Numbered from the stretch's first letter, positions 50,770 through 59,934 are shown. The stretch: DNA of 64,000 nt from Streptomyces sp. NBC_01317 (GCF_035961655.1 NZ_CP108393.1:6371001-6435000); one strand, 5' to 3'. Notes: a model not told the origin generated them from the letters alone. Numbers and translations are program-made.

Positions 50770-51224
50770 TGATCGATGGACGCCGTGAGCCGAAGCTCCG
50801 GACGACGGACGAACCGATGTCGTGGGTGCTCGAACCGCTGATGGACATCCCGCACGTACGGCACGGTGTGGTCCTCGCCTCCGACGGCCTGGTCCAGGGG
50901 CGCTCCACGAACCTGCCCCGGGTGGACGCGGAGGGCGCGTCGGCCATGCTCGCCGGCATCATCTCCTCCTCCCGCGGCCTCCTCGGCGCCTTCGCGGGCT
51001 CCGACGGCCCGGAGGACGTACGGCAGGTGGTCGTCGAGGGCCACCACGGCTACGTGTTCCTCACCGGCGCCGGCCGGAACGCGGTGATCGCCGTCTACAC
51101 CGACACCGACGTCGACCTGGGCGTCGTGGCGCACGAGGTACAGGTCCAGGTGAAGAAACTGGGCCGCGCCATGAGCACCCCGGCACGCCAGCACGGGAGC
51201 GGCGCTGTGGGTGCGGTGTCATGA
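50766..51224 (+). CDS. cvnB: roadblock/LC7 protein CvnB
   Basis: The 152-residue protein reads MSWVLEPLMDIPHVRHGVVLASDGL, then AEGASAMLAGIISSSRGLLG and YVFLTGAGRNAVIAVYTDTD, the roadblock/LC7 fold. It probably serves as the GTPase-activating or scaffold partner of CvnD, as MglB does for MglA. The start overlaps cvnA, and the stop overlaps the cvnC start. Confidence 0.92.
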   Translation: MMIDGRREPKLRTTDEPMSWVLEPLMDIPHVRHGVVLASDGLVQGRSTNLPRVDAEGASAMLAGIISSSRGLLGAFAGSDGPEDVRQVVVEGHHGYVFLTGAGRNAVIAVYTDTDVDLGVVAHEVQVQVKKLGRAMSTPARQHGSGAVGAVS

Positions 51225-51586
51225 CTCCGGAACGGGCGTCGAGGCCGCTCGTACGGCCCTACGTCGAGACCGGCGGCCGGGCCAGGGCCGAACGCTGCGC
51301 GCTCGAACGGATCACCCTCCTCCACCGCGTCGGCGGCGAACTCCCGCGCGGCCTGAGCGACAAGCAGCGCGAGGCCATGGAACTGCTCAGGGCCGGTGCC
51401 CTGTCCCTGGTGGAGACCGCCTCGTACCTGCGGCTGCCCGTCTCGCTGTCGAAGGTCGTGCTGGCGGACCTCATCGCGGCGGGATGCCTCAAGGCCCGCC
51501 CGCCCGCGCCCCTCGCGGCGCAGCACGACCCCGAGATGCTGAGAAAGGTGCTCGATGGACTTCGCCGGGCCAAGTCCTCTCCGTGA
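51221..51586 (+). CDS. cvnC: DUF742 protein CvnC
   Basis: The 121-residue protein has the DUF742 pattern: LVRPYVETGGRARAERCALE, then a winged-helix-like stretch MELLRAGALSLVETASYLRL with PVSLSKVVLADLIAAGCLKA. It is the third conservon member. Its last 32 bp overlap cvnD, a longer overlap than the other junctions. Confidence 0.92.
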   Translation: MTPERASRPLVRPYVETGGRARAERCALERITLLHRVGGELPRGLSDKQREAMELLRAGALSLVETASYLRLPVSLSKVVLADLIAAGCLKARPPAPLAAQHDPEMLRKVLDGLRRAKSSP

Positions 51587-52172
51587 GGCCCCGCACAGCC
51601 CGCCCCCGGCCCGCCTGCCCGAGAACGCCCTGATGCTCAAGGTGGTGGTCGCCGGACCGTTCGCGGTCGGCAAGACCACCTTCGTCAGCGCCGTGTCCGA
51701 GATCCAGAGCCGGCACACCGAAGAGCTGATGACACAGGCCGGCGCGCTGGTCGACGACCTGGACGGGGTCGACGCCAAGACCCACACCACGGTCGGCACC
51801 GACTTCGGCCGGCTCACGCTGGACGACCGCCTCGTCCTGTACCTGTTCGGCAGCCCCGGGCAGAAGCGGTTCCGCGTCCTGTGGGACGACATCGTCCGGG
51901 GCGCGCTGGGCATCCTGGTGCTGGTCGACACCGGCAGGCTGGACGCCGCGTTCGAGGTGATGGACATGGTGGAGGCGGCGGGGCTGCCGTACGTCGTCGG
52001 CGTCAACCGCTTCCCCGCGTCACCGGTCCACTCGCCGGACGACGTGCGCGTGGCGCTCGACCTGCCGCCGGGCACCCCGGTCGTCGGGCTCGACGCGCGG
52101 GACCGCGACGCGTGCCTGGACGCGCTGATCACGATGACCCAACACGTCCTGTCCCCGCTGGAGATGGTGTGA
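51555..52172 (+). CDS. cvnD: conservon GTPase CvnD
   Basis: The 205-residue small GTPase has G1 VAGPFAVGKTTFVSA near residue 32, a switch region with HTTVGTDFGRLTL, G3 LYLFGSPGQKRFR (DxxG replaced by GSPG, usual in this family), and VVGVNRF where NKxD is reduced to Asn. It is the MglA-like member of the conservon. A later ATG (MLKVVVAG) would omit the first 26 residues. Confidence 0.92.
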   Translation: MDFAGPSPLREAPHSPPPARLPENALMLKVVVAGPFAVGKTTFVSAVSEIQSRHTEELMTQAGALVDDLDGVDAKTHTTVGTDFGRLTLDDRLVLYLFGSPGQKRFRVLWDDIVRGALGILVLVDTGRLDAAFEVMDMVEAAGLPYVVGVNRFPASPVHSPDDVRVALDLPPGTPVVGLDARDRDACLDALITMTQHVLSPLEMV

Positions 52173-53413
52173 CCACCCCGCTGACGTCCGACCTGACCCG
52201 GCTGTACGGCCCCGAGTTCGCCGCCGACGCCTACGGGATCTACCGGCGGCTGCGCGCCGAGGGCAAGGTGGTGCCGGTCGAGTTCGCCCCCGGGGTCCCG
52301 GCCATGCTGGTCACGGATTTCGACACCGCGCTGGAGGTCCTGTACGGCACCGGCCTCTGGTCCAAGGACCCGCGTCCCTGGCAGACGTCCCACATGCCCG
52401 CCGACTCGCCGCTGCTGTCCATGCTGGGCTACCAGCGCAGCCCGATGTTCACCGACGGCGAGGAACACGCCCGGTACCGGGGCGCGGTCTCCGACAGCCT
52501 CGGCCGCTTCGAGCCGCACGTGCTGCGCGGCATGGTGCGGCGCAGCGCCGACCGGCTCATCCAGGGGTTCGCGGCGCGGGGGGAGTGCGATCTGGTCGCG
52601 GAGTTCGCGATGGGGCTGCCGGTCCTGCTGTTCAACGAGATGTTCGGCGTTCCCGACCGGGAGAGCACGCGGCTCGCCACCTCGATCGCCGCGTTCACGA
52701 GCGCGCACCAGGAGCAGGCCAAGGTCGCCTGGGACGCCTATCTCGGCTACATCGGCGAGCTGGTCGACCTCCGGGTGCGCGAGCCGGGCCAGGATCTGAC
52801 GTCCTGGCTGCTGTCCCATCCGGCGCGGCTCACCACGCAGGAGGTCGTGGAGGAGCTGCTCCTCTTCGTCGGCGCGGCCTACGAGCCCACGAGCGGGCTG
52901 ATCGCCAACAGCCTGCACCGCATGCTGACCGAGGACCGGTACTACAGCACGCTCACGGACGGGGCGCTGACCGTGCACGACGCGCTGCGGGTCGTGCTCT
53001 GGAAGCAGGCGCCGGTGGCCAACTACGGGGCCCACTACCCCCGTCAGGACACCGTGCTGGCGGGGGTGCCGGTCCCGGCGCACAGCCTGGTCCTGATCTC
53101 CTTCGCGGCGATCAACGACGGGCTGGCGCCCGAGCGGCCCGAGGAGGCGGGGAACGGGGGCCGTTCGCATCTGGCGTTCTCGGCGGGGCCGCATGCCTGT
53201 CCGGCGAAGGACCCGAGCGTGCAGATCGCGGTGACGGCCGTGGAACGCCTCACGTCGTGGCTCCCCACGCTGGAACTGGCCGTCCCCGCCGCGGAGATCG
53301 TCTGGCGCCCCACAGGCTTCCTCCGCGCCCTCACCCGCCTACCGGTCCGCTTCACCCCGATCCACCCGGACCAGGAGGGAACCACCCCGTGGACGTCCCC
53401 GGCGTCGGCGTAG
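52169..53413 (+). CDS. cvnE: conservon cytochrome P450 lacking the ExxR motif (CYP157-like)
   Basis: The 414-residue P450 has the heme loop HLAFSAGPHACPAK (Cys near 344) and an I-helix with LLLFVGAAYEPTSGLIANSL. In the K helix, where P450s carry ExxR, the sequence is RVVLWKQAPVANYG (Trp near 278): neither Glu nor Arg is present. Loss of ExxR is known for the CYP157 family, where the motif reads EQSLW and which is linked to conservons. Electron partners are not encoded nearby. The GTG start overlaps the cvnD stop. Confidence 0.85.
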   Translation: MTTPLTSDLTRLYGPEFAADAYGIYRRLRAEGKVVPVEFAPGVPAMLVTDFDTALEVLYGTGLWSKDPRPWQTSHMPADSPLLSMLGYQRSPMFTDGEEHARYRGAVSDSLGRFEPHVLRGMVRRSADRLIQGFAARGECDLVAEFAMGLPVLLFNEMFGVPDRESTRLATSIAAFTSAHQEQAKVAWDAYLGYIGELVDLRVREPGQDLTSWLLSHPARLTTQEVVEELLLFVGAAYEPTSGLIANSLHRMLTEDRYYSTLTDGALTVHDALRVVLWKQAPVANYGAHYPRQDTVLAGVPVPAHSLVLISFAAINDGLAPERPEEAGNGGRSHLAFSAGPHACPAKDPSVQIAVTAVERLTSWLPTLELAVPAAEIVWRPTGFLRALTRLPVRFTPIHPDQEGTTPWTSPASA

Positions 53414-53440
53414 CCCTTGAGGCGCGGGCAGCTGCGGGGT

Positions 53441-53541
53441 GTCCTCAATCGCCGGACGGGCTGAATAGCCCACCCCGAGGCGCCGGCGGCTGCGTCCCCG
53501 AGCGCCGACGGGCCTGTCAAGCCCGTCCGGCGATTGAGGAC
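53441..53541. repeat. inverted pair of 22-bp boxes between convergent genes
   Basis: GTCCTCAATCGCCGGACGGG (with CT following) at 53441-53462 and its exact complement at 53520-53541 form a 22-bp perfect stem with a 57-nt spacer, between the P450 and SDR stop codons. The boxes are the same as in clusters A-C but without H1 or H2. A bidirectional terminator role is plausible. Confidence 0.8.
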
Positions 53542-53576
53542 ACGGTGCGGCCGGAGGCCGCGAAACGCGCCCGCAC

Positions 53577-54332
53577 CTAGAAGCCGTGCCGCGCACCCCC
53601 GTCCACCGGCACCATCACCCCCGTCAGGTACGACGCCGCGGGCGAGAGCAGAAACGCCGCCGTTCTGCCGAACTCCGCCGGCGTCCCGTACCGCCGCAGC
53701 GGGATACGGGCCTCCTGCCGCGCCCGCGCGGCCTCCGCGTCGCCCGACAGGGCGTCCAGTTCGCGGACGCGGTCCGTGTCGATGCGGGACGGCAGCAGGC
53801 CCAGCACCCGTATCCCCCGCGGACCCACCTCCGCCGCCAGGGACTTCGCGAAGCCCGCAAGCCCCGGCCGCAGCCCGTTCGACAGCGTCAGGCCCGGTAT
53901 CGGCTCGTGGACCGACCCGGACAGCACCAGCCCGATCACCCCGCCCTCACCCAGCTCCGCCGCCGCGGCCCGCGCCAGCCGTACCGCCCCGAGGAACACC
54001 GACTCGAACGCCGTCCGCCACTGCTCGTCCGTGTGGCCCGTGGCCGTCCCGGCCGGCGGACCGCCGACACTGATCAGCATCCCGTCGAACCGCCCGAACC
54101 GCTCCCGGGCGGCGGCCGTCAGCCGCCCCGCCACCTCCGGGTCCGCGTTGTCGGCGGCCACCCCGTGCGCGCCGGGGCCCAGCTCCCGCGCCGCCCCGGC
54201 CACCCCCGCCGCGTCCCGCCCGGTGATCACCACCCGCGCGCCGTCCGCGACCAGCGCCTCCGCCGCCGCGCGGCCAAGGCCCCGTGAGGCACCGGTGACA
54301 ACATAGACGCGGTCCTTCAGCCCAAGATCCAT
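53577..54332 (-). CDS. SDR-family protein with a non-canonical active site
   Basis: The 251-residue protein has an intact cofactor motif (VVTGASRGLGRAAAE) and an SDR C terminus (PAASYLTGVMVPVDGGARHGF). The NNAG region is ISVGGPPAG, and the catalytic segment reads LVLSGSVHEPIPGLTLSNGL followed by RPGLAGF. Asn stands where Tyr is expected and Pro where Lys is expected, so normal hydride-transfer chemistry is doubtful. It lies 5 bp after the GH15 gene and probably shares its transcript. Confidence 0.82.
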   Translation of the reverse strand: MDLGLKDRVYVVTGASRGLGRAAAEALVADGARVVITGRDAAGVAGAARELGPGAHGVAADNADPEVAGRLTAAARERFGRFDGMLISVGGPPAGTATGHTDEQWRTAFESVFLGAVRLARAAAAELGEGGVIGLVLSGSVHEPIPGLTLSNGLRPGLAGFAKSLAAEVGPRGIRVLGLLPSRIDTDRVRELDALSGDAEAARARQEARIPLRRYGTPAEFGRTAAFLLSPAASYLTGVMVPVDGGARHGF

Positions 54333-54337
54333 GCGCC

Positions 54338-56122
54338 CTATCGCGCCGTGCCGTCCTTGGCCAGCAGCACGGCGGTCCCCACCAGCCCGATGTGACTGAA
54401 CGCCTGCGGGAAGTTGCCCAGTTGGCGCCCCGCCACCGGGTCGTACTCCTCCGACAGCAGCCCCACGTCGTTGCGCAGCTCCAGCAGCCGGGCGAACAAC
54501 TCCTCCGCCTCGTCGTGGCGCCCGGTCATCCGCAGCGCGTCGGCCAGCCAGAACGAGCAGACGAGGAACGTGCCCTCGCCGCCCGGCAGTCCGTCCACCA
54601 GCGGGCCCTCGGTGCTGTAGCGCCGGACGAACCCGCCCTGCATCAGCTCCTCCCTGACCGCGTCGACCGTGCCCACGACCCGGGGATCGTCCGCCGGCAG
54701 GAAGCCGACCTGCGGGATCAGCAGCGCCGCCGCGTCCAGCTCCGCGGAGCCGTACGACTGCGTGAAGGTGTTCCGTACCGGGTCGTACCCCTTCGCGCAG
54801 ACCTCGTCGTGCACCTCGTCCCGCATCGCCCGCCACCGCGCCACGTCCCCGGGCAGCGACGGGTCGTCCTCCAGGGTCCGTACGGCACGGTCGGCGGCCA
54901 CCCAGGCCATCACCTTCGAGTGCACGAAGTGCCTGCGGGGGCCGCGCACCTCCCACAGCCCCTCGTCCGGTTCGCGCCACCGCGACTCCAGGAACCCGAG
55001 CAGGCTGAGCTGGAGCTTCCACGCGTGCGAGGTCGCGGGCAGACCCGAGGCGCGCGCCAGGTGCAGGGAGTCCATGACCTCGCCGTACACGTCGAGCTGG
55101 AGCTGCTCGACGGCCTCGTTGCCGGTACGGACGGGGGAGGACCCCTCGTACCCCCGCAGCCAGGACAGTTCGGTCTCCGGCAGCCGGCGCTCGCCCCCGA
55201 CCCCGTACATGATCTGGAGGTCCGCCGGATCGCCGGCGACCGCGCGCAGCAGCCAGTCGCGCCAGGCCGCCGCCTCGTCCAGGTAGCCGGCCGACAGCAG
55301 GGCGCCCAGCACCAGCGTCGAGTCGCGCAGCCAGCAGTAGCGGTAGTCCCAGTTCCGTACCCCGCCGATCTCCTCGGGCAGCGAGGTGGTGGGCGCGGCG
55401 ATGATCCCGCCCGTCGGGGCGTAGATGAGCGCCTTGAGGGTGATCAGTGAGCGCATGACGGCGTCCCGGTGCGGCCCGTCGTACCGGCAGCGCGCGGACC
55501 ACTCGCGCCAGTCCTCCAGGCTCTGTTCCAGCGCCTCGTACGGATCGATCCGCTCGGGGCGCTCCTTGTGGGAGGGATGCCAGGTGAGGACGAACGCCAC
55601 CTGCTCGCCGGCGCCGACGGTGAACGACGAGAAGGTGGTGAAGTGCTGGCCCCACGTCTTGACGTGCGGCTCGCTGCGCAGCCACACGGAGTCCGGCCCC
55701 GCGACGGCGACCCGGTGGCCGTCCGAGCGCCGCATCCAGGGCACGACCGAGCCGTAGTCGAAGCGCAGCCGCAGGGTGGACCGCATCTCCACCGAGCCGC
55801 TGAGGCCCTCCACGATCCGCACGATGTCGGGTGCGGTGTCGCGCTGCGGCATGAAGTCGGTGACCTTCACCGAGCCGGTACGCGTCTCCCAGACGGACTC
55901 CAGGACGAGCGTGTCGCCCACGTACGAACGCCGGGTGCTGTCACCGGCGTCCTTGGGGGCGATCCGCCAGTGGCCGTTGTCCTCGTCGCCGAGCAGCGCC
56001 GCGAAGCAGGCCGCCGAGTCGAAGCGAGGAAGGCACAGCCAGTCGATGGAGCCGTTCCTGCCGACCAGGGCGGCGGTCTGGAGATCGCCGATGAGCGCGT
56101 AGTCCTCGATGCGTGGAGTCAC
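54338..56122 (-). CDS. glycoside hydrolase family 15 protein (glucoamylase/trehalase-like)
   Basis: The 594-residue protein has the bacterial GH15 layout: an N-terminal beta-sandwich (IEDYALIGDLQTAALVGRNG, SIDWLCLPRFDSAACFAALL) and an (alpha/alpha)6 barrel with NWDYRYCWLRDSTLVLGALL, the general acid in EPDEGLWEVRG and the general base in GLLSEEYDPVAGRQLGNFPQ. Actinobacterial relatives include trehalases as well as glucan-releasing enzymes, and the choice cannot be made here. No signal peptide is seen, so it acts in the cytoplasm, perhaps in trehalose or glycogen turnover. Confidence 0.88.
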   Translation of the reverse strand: MTPRIEDYALIGDLQTAALVGRNGSIDWLCLPRFDSAACFAALLGDEDNGHWRIAPKDAGDSTRRSYVGDTLVLESVWETRTGSVKVTDFMPQRDTAPDIVRIVEGLSGSVEMRSTLRLRFDYGSVVPWMRRSDGHRVAVAGPDSVWLRSEPHVKTWGQHFTTFSSFTVGAGEQVAFVLTWHPSHKERPERIDPYEALEQSLEDWREWSARCRYDGPHRDAVMRSLITLKALIYAPTGGIIAAPTTSLPEEIGGVRNWDYRYCWLRDSTLVLGALLSAGYLDEAAAWRDWLLRAVAGDPADLQIMYGVGGERRLPETELSWLRGYEGSSPVRTGNEAVEQLQLDVYGEVMDSLHLARASGLPATSHAWKLQLSLLGFLESRWREPDEGLWEVRGPRRHFVHSKVMAWVAADRAVRTLEDDPSLPGDVARWRAMRDEVHDEVCAKGYDPVRNTFTQSYGSAELDAAALLIPQVGFLPADDPRVVGTVDAVREELMQGGFVRRYSTEGPLVDGLPGGEGTFLVCSFWLADALRMTGRHDEAEELFARLLELRNDVGLLSEEYDPVAGRQLGNFPQAFSHIGLVGTAVLLAKDGTAR

Positions 56123-56213
56123 TCTGGGCCTGTTCCCACGTCAACGGGGGGTTAGGCCCTGCCCGGAGGCCCTGTCCGTCCGAATCTTCGCGGGTCGGAC
56201 GGATCTTCGCGCC

Positions 56214-57029
56214 TCAGACGGACGCCGGGGACGGCTCGGGGGCGCCCTGCTGTTCCGCGTCCGACCCGGAGTCCGCGTCGGCCGCCGCCGCGCGGTCGCG
56301 CTTCTCCCGGCGTACGAGTACCACGAAGCCGACCGGCACCCCGGCGGCGAACAGCCACCACTGGACCGCGTACGCCATGTGCGGGCCGATCGAGCCGTCG
56401 TCGGGGTCCGGGATCTGCTGGGGGGAGCGGCCGGCCGGGACCGGTGAGGTCAGCTCGACGTAACCGCCGAGGACCGTGCGGTCCAGGTACGCGGCCTGTT
56501 CCTCGCTGTTGATCAGCATGACCTGGCGGGGCGGCAGGTCCCGCAGGTCGCGGATGCCGCTGCCCTTCGTCGTCTCGTCGGCCTTGAGCCGGCCCGTGAT
56601 CGTGACCTCGCCCGAGGGCGGGGCCGGGATCTTCGGGAAGGCCCGCTGGTCGTCGCCGGACGGGATCCAGCCCCGGTTGACGATCAGCGCGCGGCCGTCG
56701 TCGAGGACGAGCGGGATCAGGACGTGGTAGCCGACCTGTTCGTCACTGGACGTACGGCGGCGGACGACCACCTCGTGGGCGGTGTCGAAGCGGCCCGTGG
56801 CGGTGACCCGGCGCCAGTAGTCGGAGTACGGGACGGTGTGCCCGGGGGAGGTCAGCTCGGTGACCGGGACGGGCTTCGCCTTGAGGTTGTCCGAGATCAG
56901 CGTGTTCTGGGCGACCTTGTGCTCGTGCCGGTGAAGCTGCCAGAAACCCAGCTCGATCATCGTCGGGATGAGGGCGAGCGAGAGCAGGGCGAGAATCACC
57001 CACTGCCGGGTGAACAGGAAGCGGTACAC
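56214..57029 (-). CDS. SURF1-family cytochrome oxidase assembly protein
   Basis: The 271-residue protein has an N-terminal helix (VILALLSLALIPTMIELGFW, followed by QLHRHEHK), an extracytoplasmic domain with RGWIPSGDD, VTITGRLKADETTKGSGIRD and a C-terminal helix (MAYAVQWWLFAAGVPVGFVV). SURF1 helps heme a insertion into cytochrome c oxidase. GTG at 57029 starts at the conserved YRFLFTRQW and follows GAAGG. GTG at 57086 would add 19 residues. Confidence 0.88.
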   Translation of the reverse strand: MYRFLFTRQWVILALLSLALIPTMIELGFWQLHRHEHKVAQNTLISDNLKAKPVPVTELTSPGHTVPYSDYWRRVTATGRFDTAHEVVVRRRTSSDEQVGYHVLIPLVLDDGRALIVNRGWIPSGDDQRAFPKIPAPPSGEVTITGRLKADETTKGSGIRDLRDLPPRQVMLINSEEQAAYLDRTVLGGYVELTSPVPAGRSPQQIPDPDDGSIGPHMAYAVQWWLFAAGVPVGFVVLVRREKRDRAAAADADSGSDAEQQGAPEPSPASV

Positions 57030-57107
57030 GCCTTCGACGGTACCCGCCGGGGGCCGGGCGCCGGACGGCGGGTACGAATCGGTCACCCGTGGGCGCGTAC
57101 GGACCCG

Positions 57108-58109
57108 TCACCTCTCCGTGGAAGCGGGGGCGTCACCACCGGCGGGCGTGACGTCCCGCAGCAGCTGGGTGAAGGCGGCCTCGTCGATGACCGGTGTGCC
57201 GTACGACACCGCCTTGACGGTCTTGGACGTCGAGGACTCCGGGTCGTTGGTCACCAGCAGGCTGGTCAGCCGGGACACACTCGTCGCGACGTGCAGCCCC
57301 GCCTCCACCGCCCGGTCCTCCAGCAGTTCACGGTCCACGGACGTGTCGCCCGAGAACGCCACGCGCATCCCCTGCACGAGCGACTTGCCCGTCTCGTAAC
57401 GCCCCGGGTTCGGATACGGGCAGGACGGGCGCTTCCGCGAGGGCCGCCAGGTCGACTGGCCCGCCGGACGGTACGACGACTGGTGGCCGATCCGGGGGCG
57501 CGCGGGTGTGTCCGACCACTCCGTGAGCGGCAGGCATTCGAGGAGCGGCAGCCGTACGCCGTCCCGCGCCGCCGCGTGCAGACTCGGCCGGAACGCCTCG
57601 GCCAGCACCCGCGCGTCGTCCAGCGCGTGGTGCGCGCGCTGCTGCACCACGCCGAAGTGCGCGGCCAGCGACTCCAGTTTGTGGTTGGGCAGGGGCAGGG
57701 CCAGTTCCTTGGACAGCGCGATCGTGCACAGCCGCTGGCGGGTGGGCGCCGCGCCGCCCGCGCGGGCGTACTCCCGGGCGATCATCGACCAGTCGAAGAT
57801 CGCGTTGTGCGCCACCAGCACCCGGCCCTCCAGGCGCTCGGCGAACTCGGCGGCGATGTCCGGGAAGAGCGGGGCGCTCTCCAGGACGTCGCTCGTCAGT
57901 CCATGGATCCAGACGGGTCCCGGATCGCGCTCCGGGTTGACGAGTGTGTACCAGTGGTCCTCGACCTCGCCCCGGACGTCCAGGCGGTAGACGGCGGCGG
58001 ACACTATCCGGTCGTCGCGGGCGAGGCCGGTGGTCTCCACGTCGACGACCGCGTACCCCTGCGGGTAGGCGGCCGGCCACATCGTCGCTGTCGTCTGGTC
58101 GTCGAGCAT
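57108..58109 (-). CDS. DEDDh exonuclease with C-terminal BRCT-like domain
   Basis: The 333-residue protein has the DnaQ-type motifs Exo I VVDVETTGL, Exo II LVAHNAIFDWSMIA and Exo III HHALDDARVLAEAF. After a basic linker (QSTWRPSRKRPSCPYP) the C-terminal ~90 residues read GMRVAFSGDTSVDRELLEDR and VSRLTSLLVTNDPESSTSKT, a BRCT-type fold. It trims 3' DNA or RNA ends in repair, proofreading or RNA turnover. GTG at 58115 is an alternative start. Confidence 0.85.
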   Translation of the reverse strand: MLDDQTTATMWPAAYPQGYAVVDVETTGLARDDRIVSAAVYRLDVRGEVEDHWYTLVNPERDPGPVWIHGLTSDVLESAPLFPDIAAEFAERLEGRVLVAHNAIFDWSMIAREYARAGGAAPTRQRLCTIALSKELALPLPNHKLESLAAHFGVVQQRAHHALDDARVLAEAFRPSLHAAARDGVRLPLLECLPLTEWSDTPARPRIGHQSSYRPAGQSTWRPSRKRPSCPYPNPGRYETGKSLVQGMRVAFSGDTSVDRELLEDRAVEAGLHVATSVSRLTSLLVTNDPESSTSKTVKAVSYGTPVIDEAAFTQLLRDVTPAGGDAPASTER

Positions 58110-58246
58110 GGTCACAGAGAATACGGGCCGCGACTGACAGTGTGCTCGCCCGGGCGGCCCGCGAAGACGCGCGCCCCGCCGCCGGGCGGTCCGTCAAGTG
58201 CGGGTCGCTGTCGCGCCGGTGACGGCCCGGGTGAGACTCTCGCCGG

Positions 58247-58963
58247 ATGACCGACTCCACCACCGCCCACGCCGAGCCCCACGGCGACGCCCTCGGCACC
58301 CGCCTCAACTGGCTGCGCGCGGCCGTCCTCGGCGCCAACGACGGGATCGTCTCGACCGCGGGCCTGGTGGTCGGCGTGGCCGGCGCCACCGACGCCAGGG
58401 GCACGCTGCTGACGGCGGGTCTGGCGGGCCTGTTGGCCGGGTCGATGTCGATGGCGACGGGGGAGTACGTGTCGGTCTCCACCCAGCGCGACTCGGAGCG
58501 GGCCGCGCTGGCCGTGGAACGCCGCGAGCTGCGGGAGCAGCCGGAGGCCGAACTCGAAGAGCTGACCGGGCTGTTGGCGGAGCGCGGCCTGTCGGCGGAG
58601 GTGGCGCGCGAGGCGGCGGAGCAGCTGACGGCGCGTGACGCGCTGCGCGCCCACGCGAGCGAGGAGCTGGGCATCAACCCCGACGCCCTGACCAACCCGT
58701 GGCACGCGGCGGGGGCGAGCTTCCTGTCGTTCACGGCGGGCGCCCTGCTGCCGCTCCTCGTGATCGTCCTGCTCCCGACGGCGTTCCGGGTGCCGGTCAC
58801 GGTCCTGGCGGTCCTGGTGGCCCTCGCCCTGACGGGCTGGGGCAGCGCGAAGCTGGGCGCGGCCCCGAGGACACGCGCGGTGCTGCGGAACATGGGCGGG
58901 GGAGCGGTGGCCATGGGGGTGACGTACGGCGCGGGCGCGCTGCTCGGGGCGGCGGGCGTGTGA
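58247..58963 (+). CDS. VIT1/CCC1-family transporter
   Basis: The 238-residue membrane protein starts LNWLRAAVLGANDGIVSTAG, the VIT1 signature, followed by MSMATGEYVSVSTQRDSERA. A cytoplasmic helical domain (AELEELTGLLAERGLSAEVA) and three C-terminal helices follow (FTAGALLPLLVIVLLPTAFR). The family exports or sequesters iron and manganese. The product appears complete. It stops one base before the homologous part of the truncated dehydrogenase. Confidence 0.85.
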   Translation: MTDSTTAHAEPHGDALGTRLNWLRAAVLGANDGIVSTAGLVVGVAGATDARGTLLTAGLAGLLAGSMSMATGEYVSVSTQRDSERAALAVERRELREQPEAELEELTGLLAERGLSAEVAREAAEQLTARDALRAHASEELGINPDALTNPWHAAGASFLSFTAGALLPLLVIVLLPTAFRVPVTVLAVLVALALTGWGSAKLGAAPRTRAVLRNMGGGAVAMGVTYGAGALLGAAGV

Positions 58964-58964
58964 G

Positions 58965-59909
58965 GCGCTCCCTTCCGGCGACAGCGACCTGTGGCCCTAC
59001 CGGGGTGAGTCGCCCCGGGAGGCCGGCGCACGCATCGGGCACGAGTTCCTCGGGGTCGTCGAGGAGACCGGCTCCGGGGTGGCGGGCTTCGCGGCCGGTG
59101 ATCTGGTCGTCGCGCCCTTCATGTGGGCAGACGGGACCTGTGACTTCTGCCACGAAGGGCTGCCCACGTCCTGCGTGCGCGGCGGCTTCTGGGGCGGGGA
59201 CGGCACCGACGGCGGCCAGGGCGAGGCCGTCCGCGTGCCCTTCGCCGACGGCACGCTCGTCGGACTCCCGGCCGACGCGCTCTCCGACGGCCGGCTGCTG
59301 ACCGCGCTGCTCGCCCTCTCCGACGTGATGGGCACCGGACACCACGCGGCGGTCGGCGCCGGGGTGCGGCCCGGCAGCACGGTCGCCGTCGTCGGGGACG
59401 GCGCCGTGGGGCTGTGCGCGGTGCTGGCCGCCCGGCGGCTGGGCGCCGGGCGCATCATCGCGCTGGGCCGCCACCAGGCCCGTACGGACCTCGCCAGGAC
59501 CTTCGGCGCCACCGACGTGGTCGCGGAGCGCGGCGACGCGGCCGTGGCGGCCGTACGCGAGCTGACCCGGGGTCAGGGCGCCCACGCCGTCGTCGAGGCG
59601 GTCGGTACCGAGCAGTCGATGCGTACGGCCCTGAGGATCACCCGCGACGGCGGGGCGATCGGCTATGTCGGCGCGCCCCACGGCAGCGGTACGGGCCTGG
59701 ACCTGCGGCACATGTTCGACCGGAACATCGCCCTGCGCGGCGGCCTCGCGCCGGTCGGCGCGTACCTCCCCGAGCTGCTGCCCGACGTGCTGGACGGTTC
59801 CCTCGACCCGTCGCCCGTCTTCGACCTGACGGTGTCTCTGGACGACGTGGCGGAGGGCTACAAGGCCATGGACACCCGTACGGCAGTCAAGGTGCTCATC
59901 ACGATGTGA
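58965..59909 (+). pseudogene. zinc alcohol dehydrogenase lacking its N terminus
   Basis: Homology to medium-chain zinc dehydrogenases begins abruptly with SDLWPYRGESPREAGARIGH, right after the VIT1 stop, and runs to the normal C terminus (KAMDTRTAVKVLITM). It includes the structural zinc region (CDFCHEGLPTSC) and the Rossmann motif (VAVVGDGAVGLCAVLAARRL). The first ~38 residues, including the catalytic zinc Cys of the usual CxCGSDLW, are absent and replaced by ALPSGD. No start codon precedes the homology. GTG at 59079 could start a 276-residue fragment that would lack the active site. Confidence 0.75.
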
Positions 59910-59934
59910 CCCGGTCCCGCGGTGAGCGACGACC

